Source of the DNA: Scleromatobacter sp039920745
GTDB taxonomy: Bacteria > Pseudomonadota > Gammaproteobacteria > Burkholderiales > Burkholderiaceae_C
Direction: 5' to 3'
NCBI GenBank assembly: GCA_039920745.1
Contig: JBDSDD010000087.1
Location: forward strand, 1-64,000
Length of the DNA: 64,000 nucleotides
Part shown: one piece after another, positions 51,343-58,960 of the stretch
Position numbering within the stretch: the first letter of the stretch is position 1
Layout: every line of letters starts with the position of its first letter
Translations under genes and position numbers: made by a program
The notes under the pieces: model-generated
Database searches by the model: none
What the model was told of the DNA's origin: nothing
Seen by the model: only the letters and a program-made list of their open reading frames with translations

Positions 51343-52569
51343 CTACCCTTGCGCATCGGCCTTCAACAGCACGCCGAGATTGGGATTGAGCTCATCGAAG
51401 ATCGGCAGCGCGGCCGCCCCGAGGGCGGCCGTGTCATGCCCGGCCAACCCCGCGATCACGCGCGGCGTCTGGCGGTTGCGGCGTGCGGCCACCGACGTGT
51501 GCAGCGGCTCGAGCCGCTCGATCAGCAGTGCGAGCACGGACGACGGCAGGAAACCGCCGATCACCACGGCCTCGGCGTCCAGCATCGATTCGAGGATGTT
51601 GACCGCCTGGCGCAGGCGCTGCGCGGCCTCGTCCAGCCAGCCGTCCAGGCGCGCGCGCGCCACGGGGCTGGGGTCGAGCAGCATCTGCGGCGTGGCGTGC
51701 GCGATGTCGGCGATCTCCAGCGCCTCGTAGGCAGCCTGCAGCGACACGTAGCGCTCGAGGCAGCCGCGGTTGCCGCAGGGGCACGCGCGCCCGTCGGGCA
51801 CGACGATCATGTGGCCGACCTCGCCGGCGTTGTGCCCGGAGCCCTTGTACAGGTGCCCGTCGTGGAACATGCCGGCACCCAGGCCGGTGCCGATGAACAG
51901 GTAGGTGAAGCTGCGGAAGGTGCGTGCGACGCCGTGCAGGCGCTCGCCGATGGCGGCGGCGGTGGCGTCGTTCTCCATGATCACGGGCATGCCGATGGCG
52001 CTGCCGATCTGCTGGGCGATCGACAGATCGTTCCAGCCGGGCAACGCCGTCGGGCCCACGGCGCTGAGGCCTTCGACATCGAACGGCCCCGGCACCGCCA
52101 GGCCCAGGCCCAGCACGCGGCTCCAGTCGACGTCGGACGACTTGCGCAGCGTCTCCACCACATCGCGCACCAGGGGCAAGGCCTGCTCCGGTGTCGGGTG
52201 GTCGACGGCCAGCGTGCAACGACCACGGATCCGGCCCGACAGGTCGACGACGACCGCGACCATCATGTTCTGGTCGATCTGCAGGCCGATCGAGTAGGCG
52301 CCGTCCGGGTTGATGACGAACGGCGTCGCGGGCTGGCCGCGCGTGCCGCGTTCGGGCGTCAGCGCGTTGAGAAAGCCGAGCTTCTGCAACTCGCTGGCGA
52401 TGTTGGAGATGGTCTGCGGGGTGAGCGCGGTCAGGCGCGCGATGTCCGCGCGCGTGAGCCGTCCGTGCAGGCGGATGGCCTCCATCACGACGCGCCGGTT
52501 GTGCGACCGCGCGAACTCGAGATTGGTGCCGGACAGGCTGGCGACGGGGGGTTTGTTCACCGGAGACAT
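51343..52569 (-). CDS. ROK family transcriptional regulator (NagC-like)
   Basis: 408 residues: an N-terminal winged helix (residues about 22-85, RRVVMEAIRLHGRLTRADIA followed by RLTALTPQTISNIASELQKLG) joined to a ROK sugar-binding domain. The ROK signatures are VLGLGLAVPGPFDVEG, GLGAGMFHDGHLYKGSGHNAGEVGH and the zinc cluster CPCGNRGCLERY. This is the NagC/Mlc architecture. It is divergent from operon B across 489 bases; A/T-rich AATCAA elements lie before its own gene, operon B and receptor 2, so it probably represses all three until an amino-sugar ligand binds. Confidence 0.93.
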   Translation of the reverse strand: MSPVNKPPVASLSGTNLEFARSHNRRVVMEAIRLHGRLTRADIARLTALTPQTISNIASELQKLGFLNALTPERGTRGQPATPFVINPDGAYSIGLQIDQNMMVAVVVDLSGRIRGRCTLAVDHPTPEQALPLVRDVVETLRKSSDVDWSRVLGLGLAVPGPFDVEGLSAVGPTALPGWNDLSIAQQIGSAIGMPVIMENDATAAAIGERLHGVARTFRSFTYLFIGTGLGAGMFHDGHLYKGSGHNAGEVGHMIVVPDGRACPCGNRGCLERYVSLQAAYEALEIADIAHATPQMLLDPSPVARARLDGWLDEAAQRLRQAVNILESMLDAEAVVIGGFLPSSVLALLIERLEPLHTSVAARRNRQTPRVIAGLAGHDTAALGAAALPIFDELNPNLGVLLKADAQG

Positions 52570-52595
52570 GATGACAGATCAGGATTCGAGTGTAT

Positions 52596-52618
52596 TAACA
52601 TAATCAAATTGAAGTAAT
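52596..52618 (-). promoter_or_regulatory. putative ROK-repressor operator at its own gene
   Basis: CATAATCAAATTGAAGTAAT on the + strand, an A/T-rich patch 30-50 bases upstream of the ROK start codon, sharing AATCAA and TTGA with the elements at receptor 2 and operon B. Suggests autoregulation. Confidence 0.45.
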
Positions 52619-53001
52619 GCTCGACAACCCTTGTGAGACCGATCGCCACCGAACCCGGCTGCGAAACGCCGCGAGGCGTGTCAGACAGAACAATTCACCA
52701 TTCGGCGACCGCAGAGGCGCAGGCGCCGCACATTCTGCGGCAGCCGGGCGCGTGAGAGGCAGGCTGCCGCGGTGCAGATCGCCAAACCCTCGGATGCTGA
52801 ATCCGTTGCCAATGACAACGCGCGCGCTTCCCATGGATACGGCGTGGCGAGCCCTCCTCCCTGGCACCGGGTCCGCGTCCCGCAAGGTCGCGAATTCGCT
52901 GCAGTGCAGCGCCCATTCTGGCTCGGGACGCGTCGCCGTGCGCCTGGAGTTGAGCGCTGCCAAAGGGGTGGCGAAGGGTGTAAACCCTCAGCGCCACGGC
53001 C

Positions 53002-53030
53002 TTGACCCCCGACGGCACCGACCAGATAAT
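53002..53030 (+). promoter_or_regulatory. sigma-70 promoter of operon B
   Basis: TTGACC (53002-53007) and GATAAT (53025-53030) with a 17-base spacer, a good promoter. Transcription should begin near 53037, inside the A/T-rich ROK-type element and 22 bases before the ATG at 53059. Confidence 0.75.
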
Positions 53031-53052
53031 GCAAACAAATTGATTTAACAAG
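53031..53052 (+). promoter_or_regulatory. putative ROK-repressor operator at operon B
   Basis: An A/T-rich patch, CAAACAAATTGATTTAACAA, directly after the -10 hexamer. Read on the other strand it contains TTAAATCAATTTG, close to TTAAATCAACTCATTTG at receptor 2. Overlap with the predicted transcription start suits repression. Confidence 0.5.
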
Positions 53053-53058
53053 CCGTCC

Positions 53059-54420
53059 ATGTTCGCCACCACCTTCGCGCCGATCTACCTTGCCCGCGCG
53101 CACCAGGCCCGCTTGGCGGGTGTCCTGCGCCAGTGCGCGGTCGGCCTGGTGCTGGCCACCATTGCCCACGTCGCGGCGGCGGTGGAACTGACGATGTGGG
53201 TGATGCCCGTCACCACCAACGCGCAGCACGACATCCCCAACCTGCTCGCGCCCTTCCTCCGGCAACACCCCGGCATCACGGTGCGCGTGACCGTGCTGGA
53301 CTGGGAATCGGGCTGGAACAAGATCACCGCAGCCGCAGCGTCGCGCCGCGGGCCCGACCTGCTGGAACTGGGCACGACCTGGATGCCGGCGATCGCCGCG
53401 ATGGGCGGACTCGAGCCGCTGTCGGCGGCGCAGCTGGCCGAGGTCGGCAACGGCGCCCCCTACTACGCCGAGCTGTGGAAGACGACGCAGGTGTTCGGCC
53501 AGCAGGGCGTCTACGGCCTGCCCTGGTACGCCGACGTGCGTGCCGCCTACTACCGCACCGACGTGTTCCGCCAGGCCGGCGTCGACCCCGCCCAGGCGTT
53601 CGCCACGTGGGACAGCTTCCACGCGGCGCTCAAGAAGATCAACGGGATCACGGTGGCCGGCAAGCAGATCCATGCGTTGGCGTACGCGGGCAAGAACGAC
53701 TGGAACGTGGTCCACAACCTCGCGCCGTGGATCTGGAACGCCGGCGGCGACGTGCTGAGCGCCGATGCGAAGCATTCCGCGTTGAACTCGCCGCAGGCGC
53801 TGCGCGCGATCGACTTCTACGCGTCGCTGGCCGTCGAGGGCCTGGTCCCGGCCAACGCGTTGGAGAAGGACTCCGACATCCTCGAAGGCGCGTGGGTCGG
53901 CGGCGACTACGGCGTGATCTTCTCGGGCCCGTGGCTGATGCGCCGCATCTTCGAGGCGCCGCTCGGCGCCGGCGTGCGCAACAACTTCGACGTCGCGCCG
54001 TATCCGGCCGGCCCGCACGGCCACGCGACGTTCTTCGGCGGGTCGAACCTGGCGATCTTCAAGGGCTCGCGCCACAAACCCGAGGCCTGGGAGCTCGTCA
54101 AGTACCTGGGCGGCAAGACGCCGCAGGTGCAACTGTCGCTGGTGTCGTCGATGATGCCCGCGCGCATCGACGCGGCCAACGACCCGGCATGGACCGCGCG
54201 CCACCCGGTCTACGCCAAGCTCACCGCGATCGCTGCCGACGGCCGCGCCTACCCGGCAATTCCCGCATGGGGACCACTGGAGACGGTCTATACCAAGCAC
54301 CTGGGCCAGGTGGCCGAGCTGTCGTCGGGCATCGCCGACAAGTACAGCGTGCCGGGGATGCAGGCGCTGATCGCCGACACGGTCATCGAGGCCGACAAGG
54401 TGCTGGAGGAAGCCAATTGA
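53059..54420 (+). CDS. sugar ABC transporter substrate-binding protein
   Basis: 453-residue periplasmic binding protein, solute-binding family 1. The N-terminal 42 residues form an unusually long signal peptide (hydrophobic core VGLVLATIAHVAAA). Mature motifs: VELTMWVMPVTTNAQHDIPN, VRVTVLDWESGWNKITAAAA, and GPDLLELGTTWMPAIAAMGG; FSGPWLMRRIF and FFGGSNLAIFKGSRH are typical of the second lobe. It should deliver chito-oligosaccharide or GlcNAc to the permeases that follow. First gene of operon B. Confidence 0.92.
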   Translation: MFATTFAPIYLARAHQARLAGVLRQCAVGLVLATIAHVAAAVELTMWVMPVTTNAQHDIPNLLAPFLRQHPGITVRVTVLDWESGWNKITAAAASRRGPDLLELGTTWMPAIAAMGGLEPLSAAQLAEVGNGAPYYAELWKTTQVFGQQGVYGLPWYADVRAAYYRTDVFRQAGVDPAQAFATWDSFHAALKKINGITVAGKQIHALAYAGKNDWNVVHNLAPWIWNAGGDVLSADAKHSALNSPQALRAIDFYASLAVEGLVPANALEKDSDILEGAWVGGDYGVIFSGPWLMRRIFEAPLGAGVRNNFDVAPYPAGPHGHATFFGGSNLAIFKGSRHKPEAWELVKYLGGKTPQVQLSLVSSMMPARIDAANDPAWTARHPVYAKLTAIAADGRAYPAIPAWGPLETVYTKHLGQVAELSSGIADKYSVPGMQALIADTVIEADKVLEEAN

Positions 54421-55388
54421 GCGCCCTCGGAATGACGATCGGCACTGCGCCCGCGGCGCGCACCAGGCGCCGGCGCAAGTTCGACGCGTTCCCCTACCTG
54501 CTGCTGGCACCCGCCGCGTTGATGATGCTGATCGTCAACCTGGTGCCGATCGTGCAGGGCTTTCGCATGTCGTTGCTCAAGCTCAACCAGTACACGCTGA
54601 GCCAGTTCATGGATGCGCCCTTCGTCGGTCTGCGCAACTACCGCGGCGTACTGTTCGACCCGACCAACCCGGTGCACTCGGGCATGCTGGGCGCGCTGCG
54701 CAACACGGCGTTGTACTCGATGCTGGTCACGCTGTGCTCGGTGGCGATCGGACTGGGCGTCGCGTTGCTGCTCAATCGCGAGTTCCCTGGCAAGTCGCTG
54801 GCGCGAACGCTGCTGATGCTGCCCTGGGTCGTGCCGACCTACGTCGTCGGCACGCTGTGGGGTTTCATGTGGCAGCGCGACGAAGGCATCATCAACCATG
54901 TCCTGGTCGACGTGCTGCACCTGATCGACCACAAGCCGTTCTGGCTGATCGGCAGCAACACCTTCTTCGCGATCGTGATCCCCACCGTGTGGCGCGCGTG
55001 GCCGGTGCTGATGCTGATCTTCCTGGCGGCGCTGCAGTCGGTGCCCGAGGAGCTGTACGAAGCCGCGCGCCTGGACGGCGCCAACGCGTGGCAGCGCTTG
55101 CGCAACATCACGTTGCCGTCGCTGATGCCGGTGATCGTCATCCAGGTGATGTTCCAGATCATCGACAACATCTACTCCTACAACATCGTCGCGATGATGT
55201 TCGGCAAGGGCGCGGGCTACCCCGGCGAGTGGGGCGACCTGCTGATGCCGCTGCTGACGCGCCAGAGCTTCAGCTACTGGCGCTTCGGCGAGGGCGCGGC
55301 GGTGTCGTTCGTGATGATGGCGGTGATGCTTGTCTTCGTGGCCGTTTGGATGCGCACGTTTCGCCGGAGCATGACCAGTGAAGCGTAA
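54417..55388 (+). CDS. sugar ABC transporter permease 1 (MalF type)
   Basis: 323-residue inner-membrane protein with six helices. PYLLLAPAALMMLIVNLVPI is the first helix, and EELYEAARLDGANAWQRLRN followed by ITLPSLMPV is the EAA loop that docks on the ATPase. TTG 54417 is taken as start because it overlaps the preceding stop (TTGA) and GGAGGA lies six bases ahead; an ATG at 54432 without a ribosome-binding site would remove five residues. Confidence 0.92.
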   Translation: MSALGMTIGTAPAARTRRRRKFDAFPYLLLAPAALMMLIVNLVPIVQGFRMSLLKLNQYTLSQFMDAPFVGLRNYRGVLFDPTNPVHSGMLGALRNTALYSMLVTLCSVAIGLGVALLLNREFPGKSLARTLLMLPWVVPTYVVGTLWGFMWQRDEGIINHVLVDVLHLIDHKPFWLIGSNTFFAIVIPTVWRAWPVLMLIFLAALQSVPEELYEAARLDGANAWQRLRNITLPSLMPVIVIQVMFQIIDNIYSYNIVAMMFGKGAGYPGEWGDLLMPLLTRQSFSYWRFGEGAAVSFVMMAVMLVFVAVWMRTFRRSMTSEA

Positions 55389-56220
55389 GAACTCGCAACG
55401 TCTACTGAACTTGCTGGTGTGGGCCATCGTCGTGCTCACGCTGTCGCCCGTGGCGTTCATGGTCTACGCGTCGCTGTCCGACTACAACGACATCGTCGCC
55501 GGCGACCTGGGCAAGGCCGCGTTCACGCCGCACTGGTCGAACTACCGCGAGATGTGGGTCAACGTCGACTTCCTCGCGTTCCTGCGCAACAGCCTGATCA
55601 TCTGCGGCTTCACGACGCTGTTCTCGACGCTGCTGGCCAGCCTGGCGGCCTACTCGCTGGCGCGCTTCAAGTTCCGCGGCAACCACCCGTTCAGCGTGGC
55701 CGTCAGCACCACGCAGGTGATCCCCGGCATGTTGTTCTTCCTGCCGCTGTACATGCTCTACATCCAGATCGACGACGCCGGCCTGCCGATGATGAACACC
55801 TTCCACGGGATGATCTTCCTGTACACGGCGATGTTCACGCCGGCCAGCATCTGGATCATGCGCGGCTTCTTCGTGTCGATCCCGCGCGACCTCGAGGACG
55901 CTGCCGTGATCGACGGTTGTTCCCGCTTCGGGGCGTTCGTGCGCATCGTGCTGCCGATCAGCGCCCCGGGAATCATCGCCACCGCGTCGTTCGTCTTCCT
56001 GCTCGCCTGGGACGAGGTGTTCTTCGCCTGGGTGCTGACCTCCTCGCCCGACGTGCAGACCGTGCCCGTCGGCTTGCGCCTGTACATGGGCCAGCACGCC
56101 ACCCGCTACGACCTGATGATGGCCGCCGCCGTCGTCAGCGTGATCCCGGTGCTGCTGACCTTCTTCGCGTCGCAACGCTGGTTCATCAAGGGCCTGGCCG
56201 CTGGTGCGGTCAAAGGCTGA
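55378..56220 (+). CDS. sugar ABC transporter permease 2 (MalG type)
   Basis: 280-residue inner-membrane protein with six helices, from GTG 55378, overlapping the first permease gene by 11 bases. The EAA loop is IPRDLEDAAVIDGCSRFGAF followed by VRIVLPISAPGI; the C-terminus ends FASQRWFIKGLAAGAVKG, the standard tail of MalG-like permeases. It pairs with permease 1; the ATPase is probably the gene at 38882. Confidence 0.93.
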   Translation: MKRKNSQRLLNLLVWAIVVLTLSPVAFMVYASLSDYNDIVAGDLGKAAFTPHWSNYREMWVNVDFLAFLRNSLIICGFTTLFSTLLASLAAYSLARFKFRGNHPFSVAVSTTQVIPGMLFFLPLYMLYIQIDDAGLPMMNTFHGMIFLYTAMFTPASIWIMRGFFVSIPRDLEDAAVIDGCSRFGAFVRIVLPISAPGIIATASFVFLLAWDEVFFAWVLTSSPDVQTVPVGLRLYMGQHATRYDLMMAAAVVSVIPVLLTFFASQRWFIKGLAAGAVKG

Positions 56221-56241
56221 ATCCGAATACTGCTCTCCAAA

Positions 56242-57201
56242 ATGACCACTCCCCTGACCCATACCGCCGCCATTCGCGACCTCGCCGCCGCCACGGGCCC
56301 GCGCGTGCTCGCGTTCGACGTCGGCGGCACCTGGGTGAAGTACGGCGTCGTCGACGCGCAGGGCCGGCTGTTGTTCTCCGACCAGCTCGCCACGCAGAGC
56401 GAGCCCGACGGCAAGGCGCTGCTGATGCGACTGCTGGGCGTCGCCGAGCCGTTGATGACGCGCTACGGGCTGGCCGGCATCGCGTTCTCCACGCTGGGCA
56501 TCATCGACCCGGCCGAAGGCCGCCTCGTGGGCGCGGTGGAGGCGATCGCCGGCTACTTCGGCCAGTCGCCCAAGGCCAGCTTCGAGCAGGCGTTCGACGT
56601 GCCGGTGGTGGTGGAGAACGACGGCAACTGCGTCGCGCTGGCCGAAGGCTGGACCGGCTCCGCAGCCGGCGTGCGCAACTACCTCGCGCTGACGCTGGGC
56701 ACCGGCATCGGCGGCGGCATCGTCATCGACGGCAAGCTCTACCGCGGCGCAAACGGCGCGGCGGGTGAATGGGGCTACATGCTGGTCGACGGCAAGGTGT
56801 GGGAAGACCACGCGTCGCCCCGTGGCCTGGCCGCCGCGGCGCAGGTCGCGCGGCCCGGCTGCGGCTTCGACGCCGAAGCGGTGTTCGCGGCGCGCGACGC
56901 CGGCGACGCCGAAATGGCCGTCGTCGTCTCCGCCTGGTTCGCCCTGCTGGCCACCGGCCTGGCCAACCTGCTGTTCGCGTTCAACCCGTCGCGCGTGATC
57001 GTGGGCGGCGGCATCACCGCGCGCGGCCCGGCGTTCCTGCAGGAGTTGCGCGCCGAGATGCGCCATCGCCTGCGGCCCGAGTTCTACCGCATGTGCGACA
57101 TCGAGCTCGCCTCCGCCGGCAACCAGGCCGGACTGCTGGGTGCGGCGCGGTTGTGGCTCTCGCAACACGGCGGCGCACTGGCGCAGGCCTCCAACGACTG
57201 A
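56242..57201 (+). CDS. ROK family sugar kinase
   Basis: 319 residues. Phosphate-binding motif LAFDVGGTWVKYGVVDAQG near residue 23, VPVVVENDGNCVALAEGW with the catalytic aspartate (ENDGN), and LTLGTGIGGGIVIDGKLYRGANGAAGEWGY. The usual ROK zinc cluster CxCGxxGCxE is missing: after GEWGYM comes VDGKVWEDHASPRGLA. It should phosphorylate GlcN, GlcNAc or a related sugar released by the GH9 enzyme. A second kinase of a different family heads operon A. Confidence 0.88.
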   Translation: MTTPLTHTAAIRDLAAATGPRVLAFDVGGTWVKYGVVDAQGRLLFSDQLATQSEPDGKALLMRLLGVAEPLMTRYGLAGIAFSTLGIIDPAEGRLVGAVEAIAGYFGQSPKASFEQAFDVPVVVENDGNCVALAEGWTGSAAGVRNYLALTLGTGIGGGIVIDGKLYRGANGAAGEWGYMLVDGKVWEDHASPRGLAAAAQVARPGCGFDAEAVFAARDAGDAEMAVVVSAWFALLATGLANLLFAFNPSRVIVGGGITARGPAFLQELRAEMRHRLRPEFYRMCDIELASAGNQAGLLGAARLWLSQHGGALAQASND

Positions 57202-57206
57202 ACGCC

Positions 57207-58925
57207 ATGCAAGTCCTGCTCAATCACGTCGGATTCGCTCCCGCCTCGCCCAAGCTGGCGACGCTGCAGCACAACCAGCCGCTCGAGGTGCAGGCGTTCT
57301 CGGTGGTCGACCTGCGCACGCGTGCGGTCGTGCACTCGGGCATGACGACGCCGACCGCGTCGGTCGCCGGCTGGCAGGGCCGCCACTTCGCGCAGGCCGA
57401 GTTCACCCGCGTCACCGCGCCTGGCCGCTACGCCGTGATGCTGGACGCCACGTGGCCGCCGGTGCAGTCGCAGCCGTTCGAGATCGCCGACGGCCTGTTC
57501 GGCAGCCAGATGCTCTCGGACCTCGTCCACTACTTCAAGGGCCAGCGGTGCACCGGCCTGTTCGACGCCGCCGACCGCCGCGCCCCGCTGCTCGACACGC
57601 GCGAGCCGCGCGACGTGCACGGCGGCTGGTACGACGCCTCGGGCGACTGCTCCAAGTACCTGTCGCACCTGTCGTACGCCAACTTCATGAACCCGCAGCA
57701 GACGCCGCTGGTCACCTGGACGCTGCTCGCGGGGCGCGACCGCATTCCGGCGCAGTCGAAGTGGCTCGACGAGCGCATCGTCGACGAAGCGCTGCACGGC
57801 GCCGACTTCCTCGTGCGCATGCAGGCGCCCGAAGGCTTCTTCTACACCACCGTGTTCGACAAGTGGAGCAAGGACGAGCACCAGCGCGAAATCTGCTCGT
57901 ATGCGACGCAGCAGGGCATCAAGTCCGCCGACTACCAGGCCGGCTTCCGCCAGGGCGGCGGCATGGCCATCGCGGCCCTCGCGCGCGCGTCGGGCGCGCA
58001 TCGCGACGGCGAATTCACGCGCGAGGACTATCTCGAGCGCGCCATGCTCGGCTTCGAGGTGCTCGAGCAACGCAACGCCGAGTTCGTCGACGACCATGTC
58101 GAGAACCTGATCGACCACTACTGCGCGCTGCTCGCCGCGAGCGAGCTGTTCCTGCGCACGCACGACGAGCGCTGGCGTGACGCCGGCGCCACCCGCGCCC
58201 GCGCGATGCTGGATCAGCAGGACGAGGCCGGCTTCTTCTGGTGCGACCAGGCCCGCACGCGCAGCTATTTCCACGCCAGCGACGCCGGCCTGCCTTGGCT
58301 CGCGCTGATGCGCTTGCTCGACTGCACGCCCGATGCGGCGCTGGTCGACGAGATCCGTGCGGCGCTGCTGCGGGGGCTGCGCTTCGAGCTCGCGATCACG
58401 CAGGTCGTCGCGAACCCCCTGGGGTATCCGCGACAGTACGTCGCGATGCCGGGCCGCGAGGCCGCCACCCAATTCTTCGTGCCACACGCCAACGAGAGCG
58501 GCTACTGGTGGCAGGGCGAGAACGCTCGCCTGGGCGCCCTCGCCACCGCTGCGCGCGCCGCGCAGGCGCTGCGCCTCGACGACGCAGTCTTCGATGCCGG
58601 GCTCGCCGCGTACGCGCAGCGCGCGCTCGACTGGCTGTTCGGCGCCAACCCGTTCGACACCTGCATGCTGCAGGGCTGGGGCCACAACCCGCCGCGCTAC
58701 GAGGCCGGGTTCTGGAACGCGCCTGGCGGCGTGTGCAACGGCATCACGTCCGGCCTCGCCGACGAACACGACATCGACTTCCGCAAGCCCGAAGAAACAG
58801 AGCCAATGCACTCGTGGCGTTGGACCGAGCAATGGATCCCTCACGCGGCGTGGCTGTTCTGCGCGCTGTCATACGGGCTACCGATGCCAACATCAACACA
58901 CCCCTTCGCAGCGAACGAAAGCTGA
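57207..58925 (+). CDS. family GH9 glycoside hydrolase, probable exo-glucosaminidase
   Basis: 572 residues. An N-terminal CelD-type Ig-like domain (residues about 1-90, VLLNHVGFAPASPKLATLQ) precedes the (alpha/alpha)6 barrel: HGGWYDASGDCSKYLSHLSY with the catalytic base aspartates, LDWLFGANPFDTCMLQGWGHNPP and a late EHDIDFRKPEETEPMHSWRW region with the candidate acid glutamate. No signal peptide is visible, so it acts in the cytoplasm. GH9 enzymes of this type in Vibrio chitobiose operons act on glucosamine or GlcNAc disaccharides rather than cellulose; operon context supports the same here. Six bases after the kinase. Confidence 0.88.
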   Translation: MQVLLNHVGFAPASPKLATLQHNQPLEVQAFSVVDLRTRAVVHSGMTTPTASVAGWQGRHFAQAEFTRVTAPGRYAVMLDATWPPVQSQPFEIADGLFGSQMLSDLVHYFKGQRCTGLFDAADRRAPLLDTREPRDVHGGWYDASGDCSKYLSHLSYANFMNPQQTPLVTWTLLAGRDRIPAQSKWLDERIVDEALHGADFLVRMQAPEGFFYTTVFDKWSKDEHQREICSYATQQGIKSADYQAGFRQGGGMAIAALARASGAHRDGEFTREDYLERAMLGFEVLEQRNAEFVDDHVENLIDHYCALLAASELFLRTHDERWRDAGATRARAMLDQQDEAGFFWCDQARTRSYFHASDAGLPWLALMRLLDCTPDAALVDEIRAALLRGLRFELAITQVVANPLGYPRQYVAMPGREAATQFFVPHANESGYWWQGENARLGALATAARAAQALRLDDAVFDAGLAAYAQRALDWLFGANPFDTCMLQGWGHNPPRYEAGFWNAPGGVCNGITSGLADEHDIDFRKPEETEPMHSWRWTEQWIPHAAWLFCALSYGLPMPTSTHPFAANES

Positions 58926-58960
58926 CCCCGCAGCCTTCGTAGCCGCCTTCAGAGGCAGCC

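Larger units (their letters stand above)
52570..53058. promoter_or_regulatory. 489-base divergent region between ROK regulator and operon B
   Basis: Holds an A/T-rich element next to the ROK gene (52596-52618), about 400 bases of GC-rich sequence in which I see no gene, a short AGGGT-GTAA-ACCCT hairpin near 52975-52988, and the operon B promoter with its own A/T-rich element. The large distance between the two elements would permit DNA looping by a multimeric ROK repressor. Confidence 0.5.
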
